Below are positions 1 to 12,663 of a stretch of DNA of 64,000 nucleotides, piece after piece. This DNA is from Numida meleagris (taxonomy: Eukaryota > Chordata > Aves > Galliformes > Numididae), in NCBI RefSeq assembly GCF_002078875.1, contig NC_034410.1, positions 81,058,832-81,122,831 on the forward strand, given 5' to 3'. The notes under the pieces are model-generated. The model was not told where the DNA came from. It was given only the letters and a program-made list of their open reading frames with translations, and did no database searches. The position numbers were made by a program, and so were the translations under genes. Position 1 is the first letter of the stretch. Every line of letters begins with the position of its first letter.

Positions 1-2337
1 ACTTCACACATCTTTGTGACATCATCTGCTTTTTCTAGATGATATTGCCTAGTCAATTGCCACCTCTAAGGGCAATTTGTTTCAGTGCTTCATTACCCTT
101 ACCATAAACATCTTTTTTTTACTGATGTCGCACCTCCATTTTTTTTTCCTGAAGATTCTGTGGTATTTTTAAGCACCTTTCTGTATTGGAAACATGAGAC
201 AAGAGATAACAGAGTGCTTCAAAGTGTTAAATATTGAGATTTCAACACCACCTACTACATAAATAAGAGGAAAAAAGATCAGAAAAGAATAAAAAGTTTT
301 TTTTTAAAAGTAAAAAAAAAGTCAAGCCTGTTCACTTCTAGAAATGCAGATGAAATAAGTGTTTTCTAAATAAACAGTGAGGGATCAAAGTTTACTGATG
401 AATCAAAGTGCAAATTATTAGAAATTTATACAGCTGGTTATTTAAAATTGATGGGTATACATAGAAATGCCAGCATTGTATGATTAAAGAAAATGAAATA
501 AATATAAATTTACTGTGGATTCACATCATAGCATGTTTTTAAGCACCTTTTTCCTACTCAAGAAAGCAATTTGCATCAGTATTCAAGCTGGATTTAGTTC
601 TGTAACCACAATTAAAAGTCACATTAACCTGTGCATGTATGCATCGACCTACCTATTCATCTTTGCAAACAAAGAAGTTAAGAGCATAAGGATTCTGATC
701 TGAAGAACTACTTATTCCTATAACTGTGAATTATGGTTCTACTTTTAAAATACAAAACTTTGTTTATGGCAATCGTAGTAGAATTTGAAAATCCATCTAT
801 ATGTAAAATATAGTTGAGTTTATCACTTTATTTCCAGATTCAAATCAGGCTACACTCAAAAGCTTAGGCTGAACCCTCAGATAATTATAGCTGTGCTTGC
901 TGAACAAGGTAGGGCTAACATTAAATTACACAGTAGAATTTGCTGGAGATGCTCATGGTATTTATCATAAACATATTTTGTAGAAGTGTTTTCTGAGCAC
1001 AGGAATGCAGATTATTTTGCAGTAATATTTTTCAGAAATACTAATCTTCTAGAAAAATTCCGAAAGTTAAAAAAAAAACAACTGTTTTTAAAATGTGTCA
1101 TATATCATATTTCTTTTGAACCTATTACTACACCTGAACTCAACTTCTTAATTATTATTACTGTTATTTTTAAGCCTAAAGCATGGTTGGGCATTTTGAA
1201 ATTAATCTGAACCAGCTGCAGTCCAGTTTCACAGATGCGCTGTTAAAACACCTGAAGTAATTAAAACACACAACTGCATCACTCAGGTAAGCAACATTAT
1301 GGTTTTGTAAATTATGTTTCCCTGAAGATATAATCAAGAATTTTTAATTATCTAGTCTAACTAAAAACCCTATTTTCTGCAGTTTTTGAATTTCTGGCAG
1401 TCAATATTCACTTGCCAGCTCTTAAAAGAGTAAACTCTTCTCCTATTGGACCAAAGGTAAACCAAAAAAGCATGACTAATTTTTCTTTCCTTTGATTAGA
1501 AAGAACTGTAAATATCCACAGATTTAGGGACAGCTTCCTGCTTAACTTAGCCTGCATTAGCACACGTACTGCGAAAGGAGGATATAGATATATTCATAGC
1601 ATCTGTTACATTGCTTGTATATTTAATGAGACTGCAACATCTGGAAGATAGGGAAACATCAAGCTTTTCAGGAGATTCTATCAGAACTTATCCATAAGCA
1701 GAAAAAGGATATTCTTATCCTCCATACTTCCAGGCTCACCCAAGAAGACAAAATTGATACACTAATATTAATGCTTAATTTAGTTTGATCCCTTATTCGT
1801 TGATCCCCTTTTATCACCATTGATTCATAGATTATAAAAATCTGTTTTCTGCAGTCCATCAAGTCACAATAAAGCTGTGTTAAGCTGTCTATTATCCAAA
1901 AAAAGATAACTTTATCTGTCACTAGCAACCGTGGATCTCTAGCTTCTGAAGAATGAAGAATAATCAAAAGAAATACTTAGCTCAGAGATAACAATGAATA
2001 GTTAGTTATTCAATAGGTTTTGTATACACAAGACAAAAGGTACATCTGTGAGATGATACTGAAATAGCATTTAGGCTAATACCATTTGAATAAATATATA
2101 AGATCAGTTCCTTCTAACTCCTGGACATTTCTACCAGCTCAGCACAAGCACTTCGGAAGACCAGCTAGAGCTTATTCCATGCCATATCCACCATATATAG
2201 AATGGAGGAAAATCTAATTGGCTGGCTTAATTGATCATTAAAGAGCAACAAAAATAGCTAAAACAGAAAGACTGAAGTCTAAAGGTTAGTGCATATGAAA
2301 TCTTTAATTTTAAAATTTGCTTGGAACTGAAGAAAAG
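1..2337. other. AT-rich unique DNA, no gene seen
   Basis: Only short open frames (up to 99 codons) with no recognisable similarity, plus small A and T runs near 112-120 and 297-320. I recognise no repeat family, RNA gene or exon here. Confidence 0.6.
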
Positions 2338-2615
2338 ATGGGCTTGTAGGACTACCAAGGGCAAATGATTTTACAGTAAAAGAGGAGAGATTTACATTAG
2401 ACATTAGGCGGAATTTTTTTACTCAGAGGGTAATGAGGCAGTGGAACAGGCTGCTCAGAGTACTTGTAGATGCTCCATCCCCAGAGGCATTTAATACCAG
2501 GCCAGATGATGCCTTGGACTGCCTTCTGGCAACCCTGCGCATGGCAGGGAATTGAAACTTCAAGGTCCTTTCCAACTCAAGCCATTCTGTGATTCTATGG
2601 TCTTATGATTCTATG
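2338..2615 (+). mobile_element. CR1 LINE, 5'-truncated 3' end
   Basis: This is the terminal part of a CR1 retrotransposon. The order is typical of CR1 tails: a segment like GGAGAGATTTACATTAGACA, then GTGGAACAGGCTGCTCAGAG, then CTCCATCCCCAGAGG, then a tail with repeated ATTCTATG-like units at about 2585-2615. CR1 copies are usually 5'-truncated and end in short ATTCTATG-type repeats rather than poly(A), and this copy fits. It has no coding capacity. The 5' limit is approximate because similarity fades around 2340. Confidence 0.9.
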
Positions 2616-4173
2616 TTCCAAATGAGTTTTGATCCAAGATAGTTTGTTCTGAAAACTAACAGTAAGAAGACATAATGTTACCTCAGGCTGAATAGCGCTG
2701 ATTTTTGAAAAACAATGAAGATACTGTGAGCCAAATACTATCAATTATCATTAGTAATTGATGGCTAATTTCTAGAATCCTCAAAGCTATAGATATAACT
2801 GTAAATTTAGCCACTCTACTCAAATTTTTATAGCCACCTGCAAAATCTCATGCCCATGAAGTTTCGTGACAGTCTCATTTATTAATTTTTTCTAACAATA
2901 AATTAACATACACTTACAATACAAAACTGCACTTGAATTGGAAACATCCAATAAACAAGTTCTCAATTTTAATTATGTAAAACTTATCTTTTGAACAAAG
3001 ACCCAAAAGAGAAATGTAATTATGTTACTTCCAGTTATGGCCATAATAAACTTTCACTTTATCATCACCTGTAACAGTATTTACTAGACTCAACAATATT
3101 CAGTGTTAGTTACCAAATGTACTGTGCAATAGATAAGTAGGAGAGACCATACTTAACTGCTGTTTCTTAACTACCATCTAAAACATATTTAGCTATCAAA
3201 GATAATAAATAGGATGTGTTAGTATTCTATCTCATTTCATCATAATATCCCACAGCAGTATGTAGGACTTACTCCATCTATTCGTTTGCTGTTGTTGTTA
3301 TATATACTTCACAATATTACATATATAAAACATGGCAAATATTTCCAGCATAAGCTACAATGTTCAAGCAGGAAAGAAACAGCTGGCATATACTCAGAAA
3401 CTTATGTCTCTGTGTTATACTGAAATATAAGAATGAGCTGAGATGCTGGAAAAGTAATCAGAAACTGCAGAAGTAGCAGGTGCAGTGCTGGAAGAAGAAA
3501 AGCAATCGATGGAAAGCTTGCCAGGTTTTATAAAAAAAAGAGAGAAGCCTATTGATTTTTCAAATTATTACTCAAAGAAATTATTATGACAGCACATTTG
3601 ATAAACAGCTTGGACTGAGAAGCAGACAAGGGCAGAAGTTACCATTACCAACTCGTTTAAGATATAAAATATTTCTATTTATTTTACTACAAGCTGTCAA
3701 AACAAGAGCCACTATAGCAAATTATCTTGACATTTTGAGGCAGGGACAAAATGGTTCTGAAGCTACAATTCTTGCAAGAAAAACTAGTCTTCCACACTTT
3801 TGCGATGAACCAATCAAATTTCTTATTTGTCCATTTCGGAGGTGAGTCAAACTTTTTCTTCACTGTAACACCTATGCCTCATTCGCTTGGACAGAGCTGC
3901 AGTAGTTCTTGTGACAGTTTATTGGTTAATTTTATTTGTATTTTCTCTTTACAGGAGAAAAAAAAAAAAGTGAATTCTCAGCCGATGATTTGCCAATTCA
4001 TTTATTAAGTAACTAATCCATTAACTCCTAATCAGACCACAGTAGGCACTGGCTTGCGCTGCAATGTCAGGAACCTTCATTCTAGGAATCCAGCAGAGTA
4101 AACCGTGAATATCCATAAATTAAGGCTTGTTATGGATTAATAACGATATAATTCAGAATTTAAGGTTTAGTAG
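2616..4173. other. AT-rich unique DNA, no gene seen
   Basis: Two overlapping frames at 3552-4008 (97 and 85 codons) resemble nothing I know. No repeat family is recognised. Confidence 0.55.
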
Positions 4174-4686
4174 TGTCATGGTTTTATGATTTTTGGTTAT
4201 TGGTACTCCACATCATAACATCATGTAGTATATGTACCTGGTTCTCAGAAGAGAAGGACTACTACATTCCCCAGGGGACTTGGCGACCCTGTTACCGTTT
4301 TCCGGCCAGAGGGAAAGATAAAAACTCGCAGATCACAAGACCTTGTGCTCTTTCCGCCTGTCTCTCGTCATGGCAGCATCTCGCTCCCCAGCTCTCTTAT
4401 CGTCAGTATTAGAGTAAGGCTTACCTTGATTTTTGGACATTCTCTCTCATTGTATTGGATTTGCCAGCTTAAATTGTAATTATATTGTATTATAGTGTGT
4501 TATTTTGCATTCCAATATCATATTTAGTAAATTAGTTTGTTTCTCCTCAGATTGTTGCTGCTGTTTTTGCTCTCAGGCCCATCTCCTTACCCTTTTTTTC
4601 CCTTTTCCCTTTCCCGGGGCATGGGTCGATGGGTCCCTCATCCCATTTGTCACAGAACCAGGCCGAACACCCGTAAACCGTTGACA
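4174..4686 (+). mobile_element. Solo LTR, avian ERVL-like
   Basis: This 513-bp segment starts TGTCATGGTTTTATG and ends CGTTGACA, so it has the TG...CA ends of an LTR. It is flanked by AGTAG at 4169-4173 and AGTGG at 4687-4691, a 5-bp target duplication with one mismatch, as expected for ERVL-class insertions. A TATA-like GATAAAAA lies at 4317-4324 and an AGTAAA poly(A)-type signal at 4526-4531, both in plus orientation. About a dozen CpGs stand out against CpG-poor surroundings. No internal retroviral sequence adjoins it, so it is a solo LTR left by recombination. Assignment to ERVL rests on the TGTCATGGTTTT start recalled from avian LTRs. Confidence 0.75.
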
Positions 4687-7600
4687 AGTGGTAATAAAAA
4701 ACTGCAGTTATCCAAAATGATGTTTGGATAAGAAGGAGAAAGCAAAATTCAGCTCATCAAAAATAAGAAACTGGAAAATCGTTCATTTAAATCTAGTTCA
4801 GTTATCTAGGCTCTAACTATAGAGAGCATAAGGGAAACGCTTCTTTCAGAGAATGATTCATTCAATTCAGCTATTTGTTCTATTATCTTAAAATTGCCAT
4901 TATGGTCTGCATACATCCATTACTTTTCATTAATTACAGAAGAAGTCAAGACCACTATTTTTTTTAGTTAGTTAGGTTAGTTAGTTAGGTAAGATGTCCA
5001 GTATGTTCTTGGGGTGCACTTTAAGCATCTGTTAACGAAGTTGCAGAGAGCACTTAAATGTGTCTTAGATATGATGCCAGGTAACAAGGATAAAGTGGTT
5101 AAGAAAAATATGACATTAAAAAGTAATTTCAATGAAATCTATGAGTGAACAGAATAACTCTAAAAGAAAAAAAATGAGAGACATGGTAAATATTCTTAAT
5201 TTCAAGTAGAAATTTTGAGCAGTGTTACTCATTACAAACCACACATTTATAAAAGAAAGAAACTCATAATGAATGAGTTCTTCACTGACTTCATTCAGAA
5301 AGAATAGAAAAGTTGGGATAAGTCAGTCTCTAAAGAAAACACATGAAAACAGAGTACAAGCATGTAGGGACAATTTTAAAAAAATACAAAGCAAGAAGTT
5401 GTTCTATAAGAATAAATTTAAAAGTAGCTGCAAACAAGTCATTCTTCTGGCTCTTGTACTACCAACATCAATAACTGAGTTTGAAAGAAAAAAAAAATAA
5501 CAGAAATATTTAACTTTGCTTGTTGCTTCATTGAGTAGAACAGTTGTGATAAACTCTGTTCCATTTAACACTATGGGAGGGAGGAGGAAAGAACAGGATA
5601 GCTATTATAATATAATATGCACTAAACCGGAGAAGTCTAGAATAGAAAAATAAATAAACATGGTTCTATGAAAGCTTATATGACTGAAATACTGAATAAG
5701 TTCGGTTTGAAAGAGAAATTAAAATGTTTGTCCATACAGCACAGACACAGATTAAATACTAAAGACAGCTTCCCTCCTGAAATTTTGCTTAAGTGTAATA
5801 ATTCTGGGACAGAAGCAGCATTATAGAAATAGCTCTATTTGCTGACCTAAGCATAACCTTAGACAAGACTGTGGCGTAACAATGTAGAATAACTTAATGA
5901 AGTCTTGTTACAGAATAAAAATCTGCTTGGCCAATTTTCAAGTTGACTTATACTTCTAATAAAACAAAATCAATTATTTGATGGAAATGAGTTTGACTTA
6001 AACTTTTTCATTTGAGCACACATAAACTTAACATTTGCCTCAATGTCACAAAATAATCTGATTTTTAAATAAAGCATGGTACAATATCAATGCATACTAA
6101 CTGACAAAGAGCTCACAGATCAGAAAAAAGGACTAAAAACCTCAAATAAAGGAGCTTGTTTTTATTCAACATTTTTATCAGTCACAGAGATAGGCTGTTA
6201 CATAACAACATTGTTTTATGATTATATAACTGGTGTATGAAATTTACTGATAATTCAGAGATTCATGAAACATTTGAGTAAGAAAAATGAGGAGCAGTAC
6301 ACAGAACGAAAAAACTCTAGGAATGAGAATGAAGAGTGGAAGTGTCTTTTGAAAAACATTTATTGAGGAAAAGACTTCTGGGTCACAGTGAACACAACCT
6401 CATTTATGCTTCTGGTGAGAAAATAAAATTGGATGCAGAGCAGGGGAGAGAAAGATTTATTGGTTTCACAAAATAGAAATTAGGTTGAAAGAAACCAAAT
6501 GAGTTGCCTCAAGATGAATGATAAGTCCTATGGATCTCAGTCAGCCTTTTGCCAATACAATACTGAGATTTTGTCCCTTTGTTTTCAGATGAAATTTACA
6601 TTCAGTTTCCAAAATGGAGATAGAGATTTTGTAGAGAAATAACCGTTCAGCAGGAGTTTCCTTCTCTAAGCCATGACCTACTGTCTGCTTACAAGAAGAA
6701 GTAGGGTGGGACAGTGGAATGCTAGCATACACGTTCAAGATATCATGTTTTCAAAAGCAGCTGCAAAAGCTTTTGAGGAAGCTCTAACAAAATACTTGCA
6801 TTGGAACACAGATGGTGGGTGGCAAATAAGAGACTCTCTATCAGTGTATATGTACAACTTCAGTTAGAAGCATTCTGGGGAATTCTTTTAAACAAATGAA
6901 ATTTATTTTAAGGATTTGAGGCATACACAACAGGTTCTATCAAAAATTAAGATAACCGATGCAGTAAATGAAACAAACAGTGGTTGTTCAAGACAGCATG
7001 GAAACATATTGACGGATACAGTATATTCAGATTTGTATTCTGTGTGCTGTCTTGAAAACAATTTTTTTTAGAAGTAACCTGGTCACAAAAAGAAAGTGTT
7101 TCATCTGAAATACCATGTATGCCAATGAGTCAAATACAGAACTTCCACTGGCAATTATTTTTTGTTCAAATCTAATCAAAAGCCAAAATCAAAGTTCAAA
7201 TAACATTTGTCACTAAGAGTGACATCACATGAATACCTTCATAATACATAATAAGATCCCACAATAAAGCACTTGGGCATATTTATCTGAATGCCCGAAG
7301 GGTCCTGTAATGTTAAAGACACTGTTGGATTTATCTGTTTTGAACACAAGTATTCCAAATTTTAACTCCTAAAGAACTATTTTCAGTTTAGTTGTTCTGA
7401 CATTGATTAGAATCCTTCTGATCCTAGTGTTATATCCTGCTTGTTGTTTCTTTTCTTACTTTTGCTTTGTAACTTGATTTTGAAGTATCTTGTGCGGACT
7501 CCTTTCTATACTAGGTTTTGTGCTATCAGAAATATTCCTAGTCCATAGTTTTATTCTATTCTCCTTTAAAATATGATAAATAAAAATACTTTAAACCCCA

Positions 7601-8160
7601 CAATTTTTTCAAGAGTATATTCCTTACTATCAAGACCACCTGTATGGACATTACAGTATGCATTCAGTTGTCAAAGACCAATTTTTTAAGGTCATTTGTC
7701 ATATAAGAAAACATACCCAGAAAGATCTCATTTTTGCCTCGCTAACTTTTTTTGACCCTCAGAGTACATATCATAGAATCTATGCCCTTTGTGCTTTACA
7801 GGTCAATACCACCAGAAGTTTTCTAATTGGCACTATTGATTGACCTGAGAAACCTTTTCGCCTATAAGTCTGAGGCTTCAAATCTTCCTTGCAACATGTG
7901 GCAGATATAAATGTGTATATAAATTAAAAATAAAAGCCATTGAAGATTTTTATCCAGTAACATTAAAGAAGTAGATACTCTCGTATTTTTCATACTCTTC
8001 AAGTGTGATTTATAGTACCTTATCTCAAACCTCAACTCTATAAGGAACTACGTCCTTAGTATAATTACATGGTAAGTACAGGCATGTCTGTCTCACTTTA
8101 GGGCCTAGGGAAATTATGGATAAGAAACCAAGTTCTGGAAATTAATGAAAATGTCTTGAT
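4687..8160. other. AT-rich unique DNA with a small TTAG repeat
   Basis: A short TTAG-type tandem repeat occupies about 4964-4990, and a purine-rich GGGAGGGAGGAGG stretch is near 5575. Open frames do not exceed 75 codons and none is recognised. Confidence 0.55.
4964..4990 (+). repeat. TTAG short tandem repeat
   Basis: Irregular TTAG and TTAGG units in tandem. Confidence 0.8.
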
Positions 8161-8412
8161 AGAATCATAGAATTAGCAAGGTTGGAAAAGACCTACAAGA
8201 TCATCCAGTCCAGCCATCCACCTACCACCAATAACCCCACTAAACCATGTCTCTCAACACAACATCTAAACATTTCTTGCACACCTCCAGGGATGGTGAC
8301 TCAACCACATCCTTGGGCAGCCCATTCCAGTGCCTGACCACTCTTTCAGAGTAGTAGTATTTCCTAACATCCAGCCTGAATCTCCTCTGGTGCAACTTGA
8401 GGCCATTCCCCA
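8161..8412 (-). mobile_element. CR1 LINE 3' end, reverse orientation
   Basis: Reading the minus strand, the copy ends at the left edge with the complement of AGAATCATAGAATT. Typical CR1 pieces follow: TTGGAAAAGACCTACAAGAT, CATCCAGTCCAGCCATCCAC, CTCCAGGGATGGTGACTCAA and GGGCAGCCCATTCCAGTGCC, all in plus-strand spelling. It is 5'-truncated at about 8412. It lies head to head with another CR1 that begins about 30 bp away on the plus strand. The two have different 3' sequences, so they belong to different subfamilies. Confidence 0.92.
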
Positions 8413-8439
8413 ATAACCATCCTATTTTCTATATAGACA

Positions 8440-9594
8440 TAGACACTGCTGGTCATCAACATGGGTTCAGCAAGGGAAAGTTACATTTAACTAACCTAAT
8501 CTCCTTTTATGATAAGACTACCCATCTACTAAACAAATACACAACACAGTGGGTGAACATTTGACAGAGGAGTCAGGCTCAAAGGGTTATAATAAATGGG
8601 GTTACATCAGGCTGGTGGCTAGTCAGTAGTGGGGCTCACCACTAAATGGAGCAGGACTCCATTTTAGGGATAGTTTTCTTCAATGTTTTCACAAATGATA
8701 CGAATGCGGGACTCAAATATTTATTAAGTTTGCAGATGATACTAAATTAGAACAAGCTGTTGATTGCTTTGAGAGTAGAGAGGCTATGCAGAGAGATCTT
8801 TACAATTTAGGAAGAGCATTTAGCAATCACCAAATGAATGAAATTTAACAAGAGCAAGAGCAAGTTCAGGATGCTGTACTTGGGATGGGACAACCCTTGT
8901 GACGTGTTCAGACTGGGGGGATGAGAGGCTAGAAAGCAGCCCAGCAGAAAGGGATCTTGGGGTTCTGGTTGATGACAAGTTGAATCTCAGTCGGCAAAAG
9001 GGACCAGCCATATCCTTGGGTGCATCAGGCCCAGCACTGCCAGCTGGGGAAGGGATTGTCCTGCTCTATGCTTGCGTGACCTTACCTTGAACACTATCTA
9101 CAGGTTCAGACACCACAATATGTGGAAGATATAAAACAGTTAAAGAGTATCCAAAGGAAGACTACTAAGGTAGTGAAGGGTCTAAAGGGCAAGATGTATA
9201 AGGAGCAGCTGATGTCCCTTGGTTTGTCCAGCCCTGAGAAGAGGAGGCTGAGGGGAGACCTCATTGTAACCTGCAGCTCCTCAAGGGGGTAGCAGAGAGG
9301 CAGTGCTGATCTCCGCTCTCTGGTGACAGCAACAGAACCCAAGAGAATGGCACAGAGCTGCATCAGGGAAGGGTGAGGCTGGCATTAGGAAAAGGTTCTT
9401 CAGCAGAGAGTGGTCAGATCCTGGAACAGGCTCCCCAGGGCAGTGGTAACAGTCCCAAGTTGTCAAAGTTTAAGAAATATTTGAACAGTGCCCTCAGAAA
9501 TATGGTCTGATTTTGGGTGGTCCTATGTGGAGCCAGGAGTTAGACTTGATAATCTTAATGAGTCCCTTACAACTCAAGATATTCTATGATTCCA
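8440..9594 (+). mobile_element. CR1 LINE, about 1.15 kb, with reverse transcriptase remnant
   Basis: A long 5'-truncated CR1. It begins in the middle of the reverse transcriptase (GGTCATCAACATGGGTTCAG) and runs through the C-terminal coding region. It then enters a 3' UTR of the type ending GGTGGTCCTATGTGGAGCCA, with a closing ATTCTATGATTCC at about 9581-9593. Frameshifts, small deletions and stops disrupt the coding part. It is a different subfamily from the reverse-strand copy immediately upstream. Confidence 0.92.
8600..9090 (+). pseudogene. CR1 ORF2 reverse transcriptase fragment, broken
   Basis: This is the decayed coding part of the CR1 spanning 8440-9594. The reverse transcriptase active-site motif FADD, in the context KFADDTKLE, is readable at 8729-8740. 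Further on, the LVDDKLNLS-type segment near the C-terminus can be read at about 8955-8995. Between these blocks the frame is interrupted, so no functional enzyme is possible. In intact CR1s this enzyme performs target-primed reverse transcription of the element's RNA. Confidence 0.8.
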
Positions 9595-12500
9595 TAATAC
9601 AGTTGTTCCTCTATAGTTGCACAGAGCTCACTGCAGAAATAAACGTAAAACACCTGGTAGTTCCTCCTGGTACAGCACAGTGATAAGTTAGAAATACAAT
9701 AACAGACTGAAATGACCTAATATTAGAAATACAGCATTCTTCTGTTTGTTGCATAGCATGAGGACCTTAATCTACACTAAAGAACCCTTTCTATTGCACT
9801 ATCATTCTCAATACTTGTTTGATTTTCCCAGGTCTGAATTCTGCACCAGGTTTGCACACTCACTTGAGCTCAAGTTAGTGCTTATTCTAAAAGCAATCTT
9901 CCTATCTGGTTCAATTTTTTCCTAGTAAAAGTATTTGACACAGCAAGTCAAATCCAACTCTCCCTGTCATTAAACTTTAAAGCGAAATTTACATCTGACC
10001 ATGTTTCTTCACAAGAGGAGAAATCTGACCTTCTTTAGCATTTACGCAAAATACAAATGTTTTCACTTAGATATGTTGTTAGACTGCAAGTTGCATCCTA
10101 ACAGTATCCCATAAGTTTGCAACCTATTTCTAAAATTTTTCTTCCCTAACAGAAATATGTCTACTTATGCTAAAGGGGACATCATCCTAAAGTGTTCACT
10201 GTAATTCAGTCAAGCCACAATTTATTTAGTAGAATTAGATATACAGCATCCAGACAGTTGAAATTTAAGAATTCAAAAGATTTCTAGAAATACTTTGTCT
10301 AATTTTTTTTTTAAATCTGATTTCTCAAACCTGCAGAAGATTAGTAGTAGTAACTAAGAAAATGCAGTAAAGATTTTACTGGGAAAGAGTACAGAGTATT
10401 ACAAGCAGGGACACAAAAAGGTGGTGTTATTGAAAATCTGGTTCTGAAATGCCATCTATACCATAACCTTTACTTTTTCACAAAGTAGAACAAACCGCGT
10501 AATGAAGTTCATTCTTTCTGTTCTCTTCCCCTCACTCTTCTCCAACTATGGGATTCTGTTCAGTTCAGCAGTTCCTAACCATTTCAGTTTTTTCTTTTTT
10601 TGGAAAAGATTCAGTTTTATAATACTTCACTATTCTAATGTCATAGTGAAAAAAAAATCTTTCCTATCCAGAGCATACAGTTTTTGTGACATTTCAGACT
10701 TGCTTGAAAGTGGCAGGTAAGGAACATCAAATAAATGCAAACCTTTAGAAGTGTTAGTCAATATCCCAAAATGTTATGCGTGTGTTTTCTCTTTCCTAGG
10801 ACAGAAATTTTAAGAGGGCATGTTGAGCCACATTGCTTTACGTCCATTTTACTGCACTATTACTTTATTAATTTCTAGAAAATATAACTTGCAAAGCTGT
10901 AAAAGCACAATCATAGCTATTGTAGTCCACTGAAAGGGAATCTACAGTGATCTTCTCTTATTTGGAACATGAGTCATGCTAGGACATGAGAAGTCATGAC
11001 TAACTGAAAAACAAGTACTTACCTTCAAGAGGAAAAAACAATTTGAGTAAATTCTATCAGATTTATTCTTCATCTTTAGTTGTATTAGCACAAATCTTGG
11101 GTAACATAAGATTCACACAGGAAGTGTATTTACTCTTCCTGTTCCACAGAAAAGTGTTTGAAGTATATTTTAAAAGACACTGAGGTGGGGGAGGGAAGAC
11201 ATTGATTGGAATTGCAATTAACCTGAATACATTTCAGTAATTTAATAATGAAAATAAAAATTCCAGAGTTACAGAAGGAGAGAAAAAAACTGTAGAGATT
11301 TATTAAATTTGGCTACGTTAGAAAAAAAGTAACATATAACTGCAGTATCTGAACACTCACAGTAAAGGTGAAAAACTTAAAAACTTGATGTTTTCAGGCT
11401 AAAAGATTTTGGATCACGAGTCACACTGAAACAATGCAGTTTATGTAGCTAGGTGAGGATATATATATATTTTTTCTTTTAAAGCATTTTTCCTAACAAT
11501 TCTTCCAAATTCAAAGAACAAAATAAAGTAGAAATGCTTTACTTAGGTTTGTAGGATTAACTTCTGCTAACCCCTTCCCTACTGACAATTTAAAAGAACT
11601 AAGTTTAGTAAATTCAGAATAAATGGTTTCTTTTACGGGCAATCTGAGTAACAGCATACAGGAAATCATTGGCAATTTATTATTTGTCTTTTACTGAAAT
11701 ATACGTTGGAGGGGAAAAATAAAGTCAATCAGTCATTCTCTATAACAAAGTAAATCTAGAATAGAAAATGAAAATAATTTACCATTCTCATCTATCTTTT
11801 GGGCTTACATGATTGAAATGTCATTGGATTTGTCAGAGTAGTATCTGATTCCCCAAATGAACAAAATACTGACTTGTACAATGTGTTTAAGATATGTATA
11901 TAAATAATATACTGCAATGTGTTGAGTATTCAATCCCATCTACTAGGTTTACCTTTGGCTCCTTTCAACTGCTTCTTTATATAGCTGGTTTCATTCAACT
12001 TTTTTTTTTTTTTTTTTTAATATAGCTCGTGTGGAAATGAGAAAGTAATTTTTGTACTTAAACAGAAGTTTCAATGTAGATAAAAATTATTAAAAATGCA
12101 CAAGCTGAACCTGAAACTGTATTTTCTTATAATTGTAAATGCAATGTTTTGTAGCATTTTGTGTTTTGTTCCAGACAGAATGAACATAAAAGTTTAGTTC
12201 TATGTCTCCAACTATCGTCAAATCTTGATCTTGAAAGTAAATAAATGCTTATTCATGACATAAGTGCTTTTTGACTGACACTGGACATTTTTCCATCATA
12301 AGGAAAACATTTAAGACAATTGCAAGGAAATGTACATATTTATCTTCATTCCCTCAAGTTCCTACTGCTGAACTACTGAAAGAGTGTGGAATTTATCGTG
12401 AGAAAGAAAGAGGTTAGAAGTAAGATTATCTTGCTTATGAAGTGCATAAACTAAACCCTATATTCCTGAATAAAAAAAAAGGAACAATTCCTTATCCTTC

Positions 12501-12663
12501 AGTATAAAACTTTAGCTGAAAAGGTAAGTGTAAACTCTAAGGGAACTTACCCCTTCATTTTGTCTTAGGAATTGTTTCCATTATATCTGCAATGCACTCA
12601 AGAACCCTCCTATTTTCAGCGTCTTAAAATTTCTCACGTAATGAACACAACTATAGCAACATA
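9595..12663. other. AT-rich unique DNA, no gene seen
   Basis: Contains a short TA run at about 11459-11470 and an 18-19 base T run at 12000-12018. Open frames are at most 72 codons and unrecognised. Confidence 0.55.
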
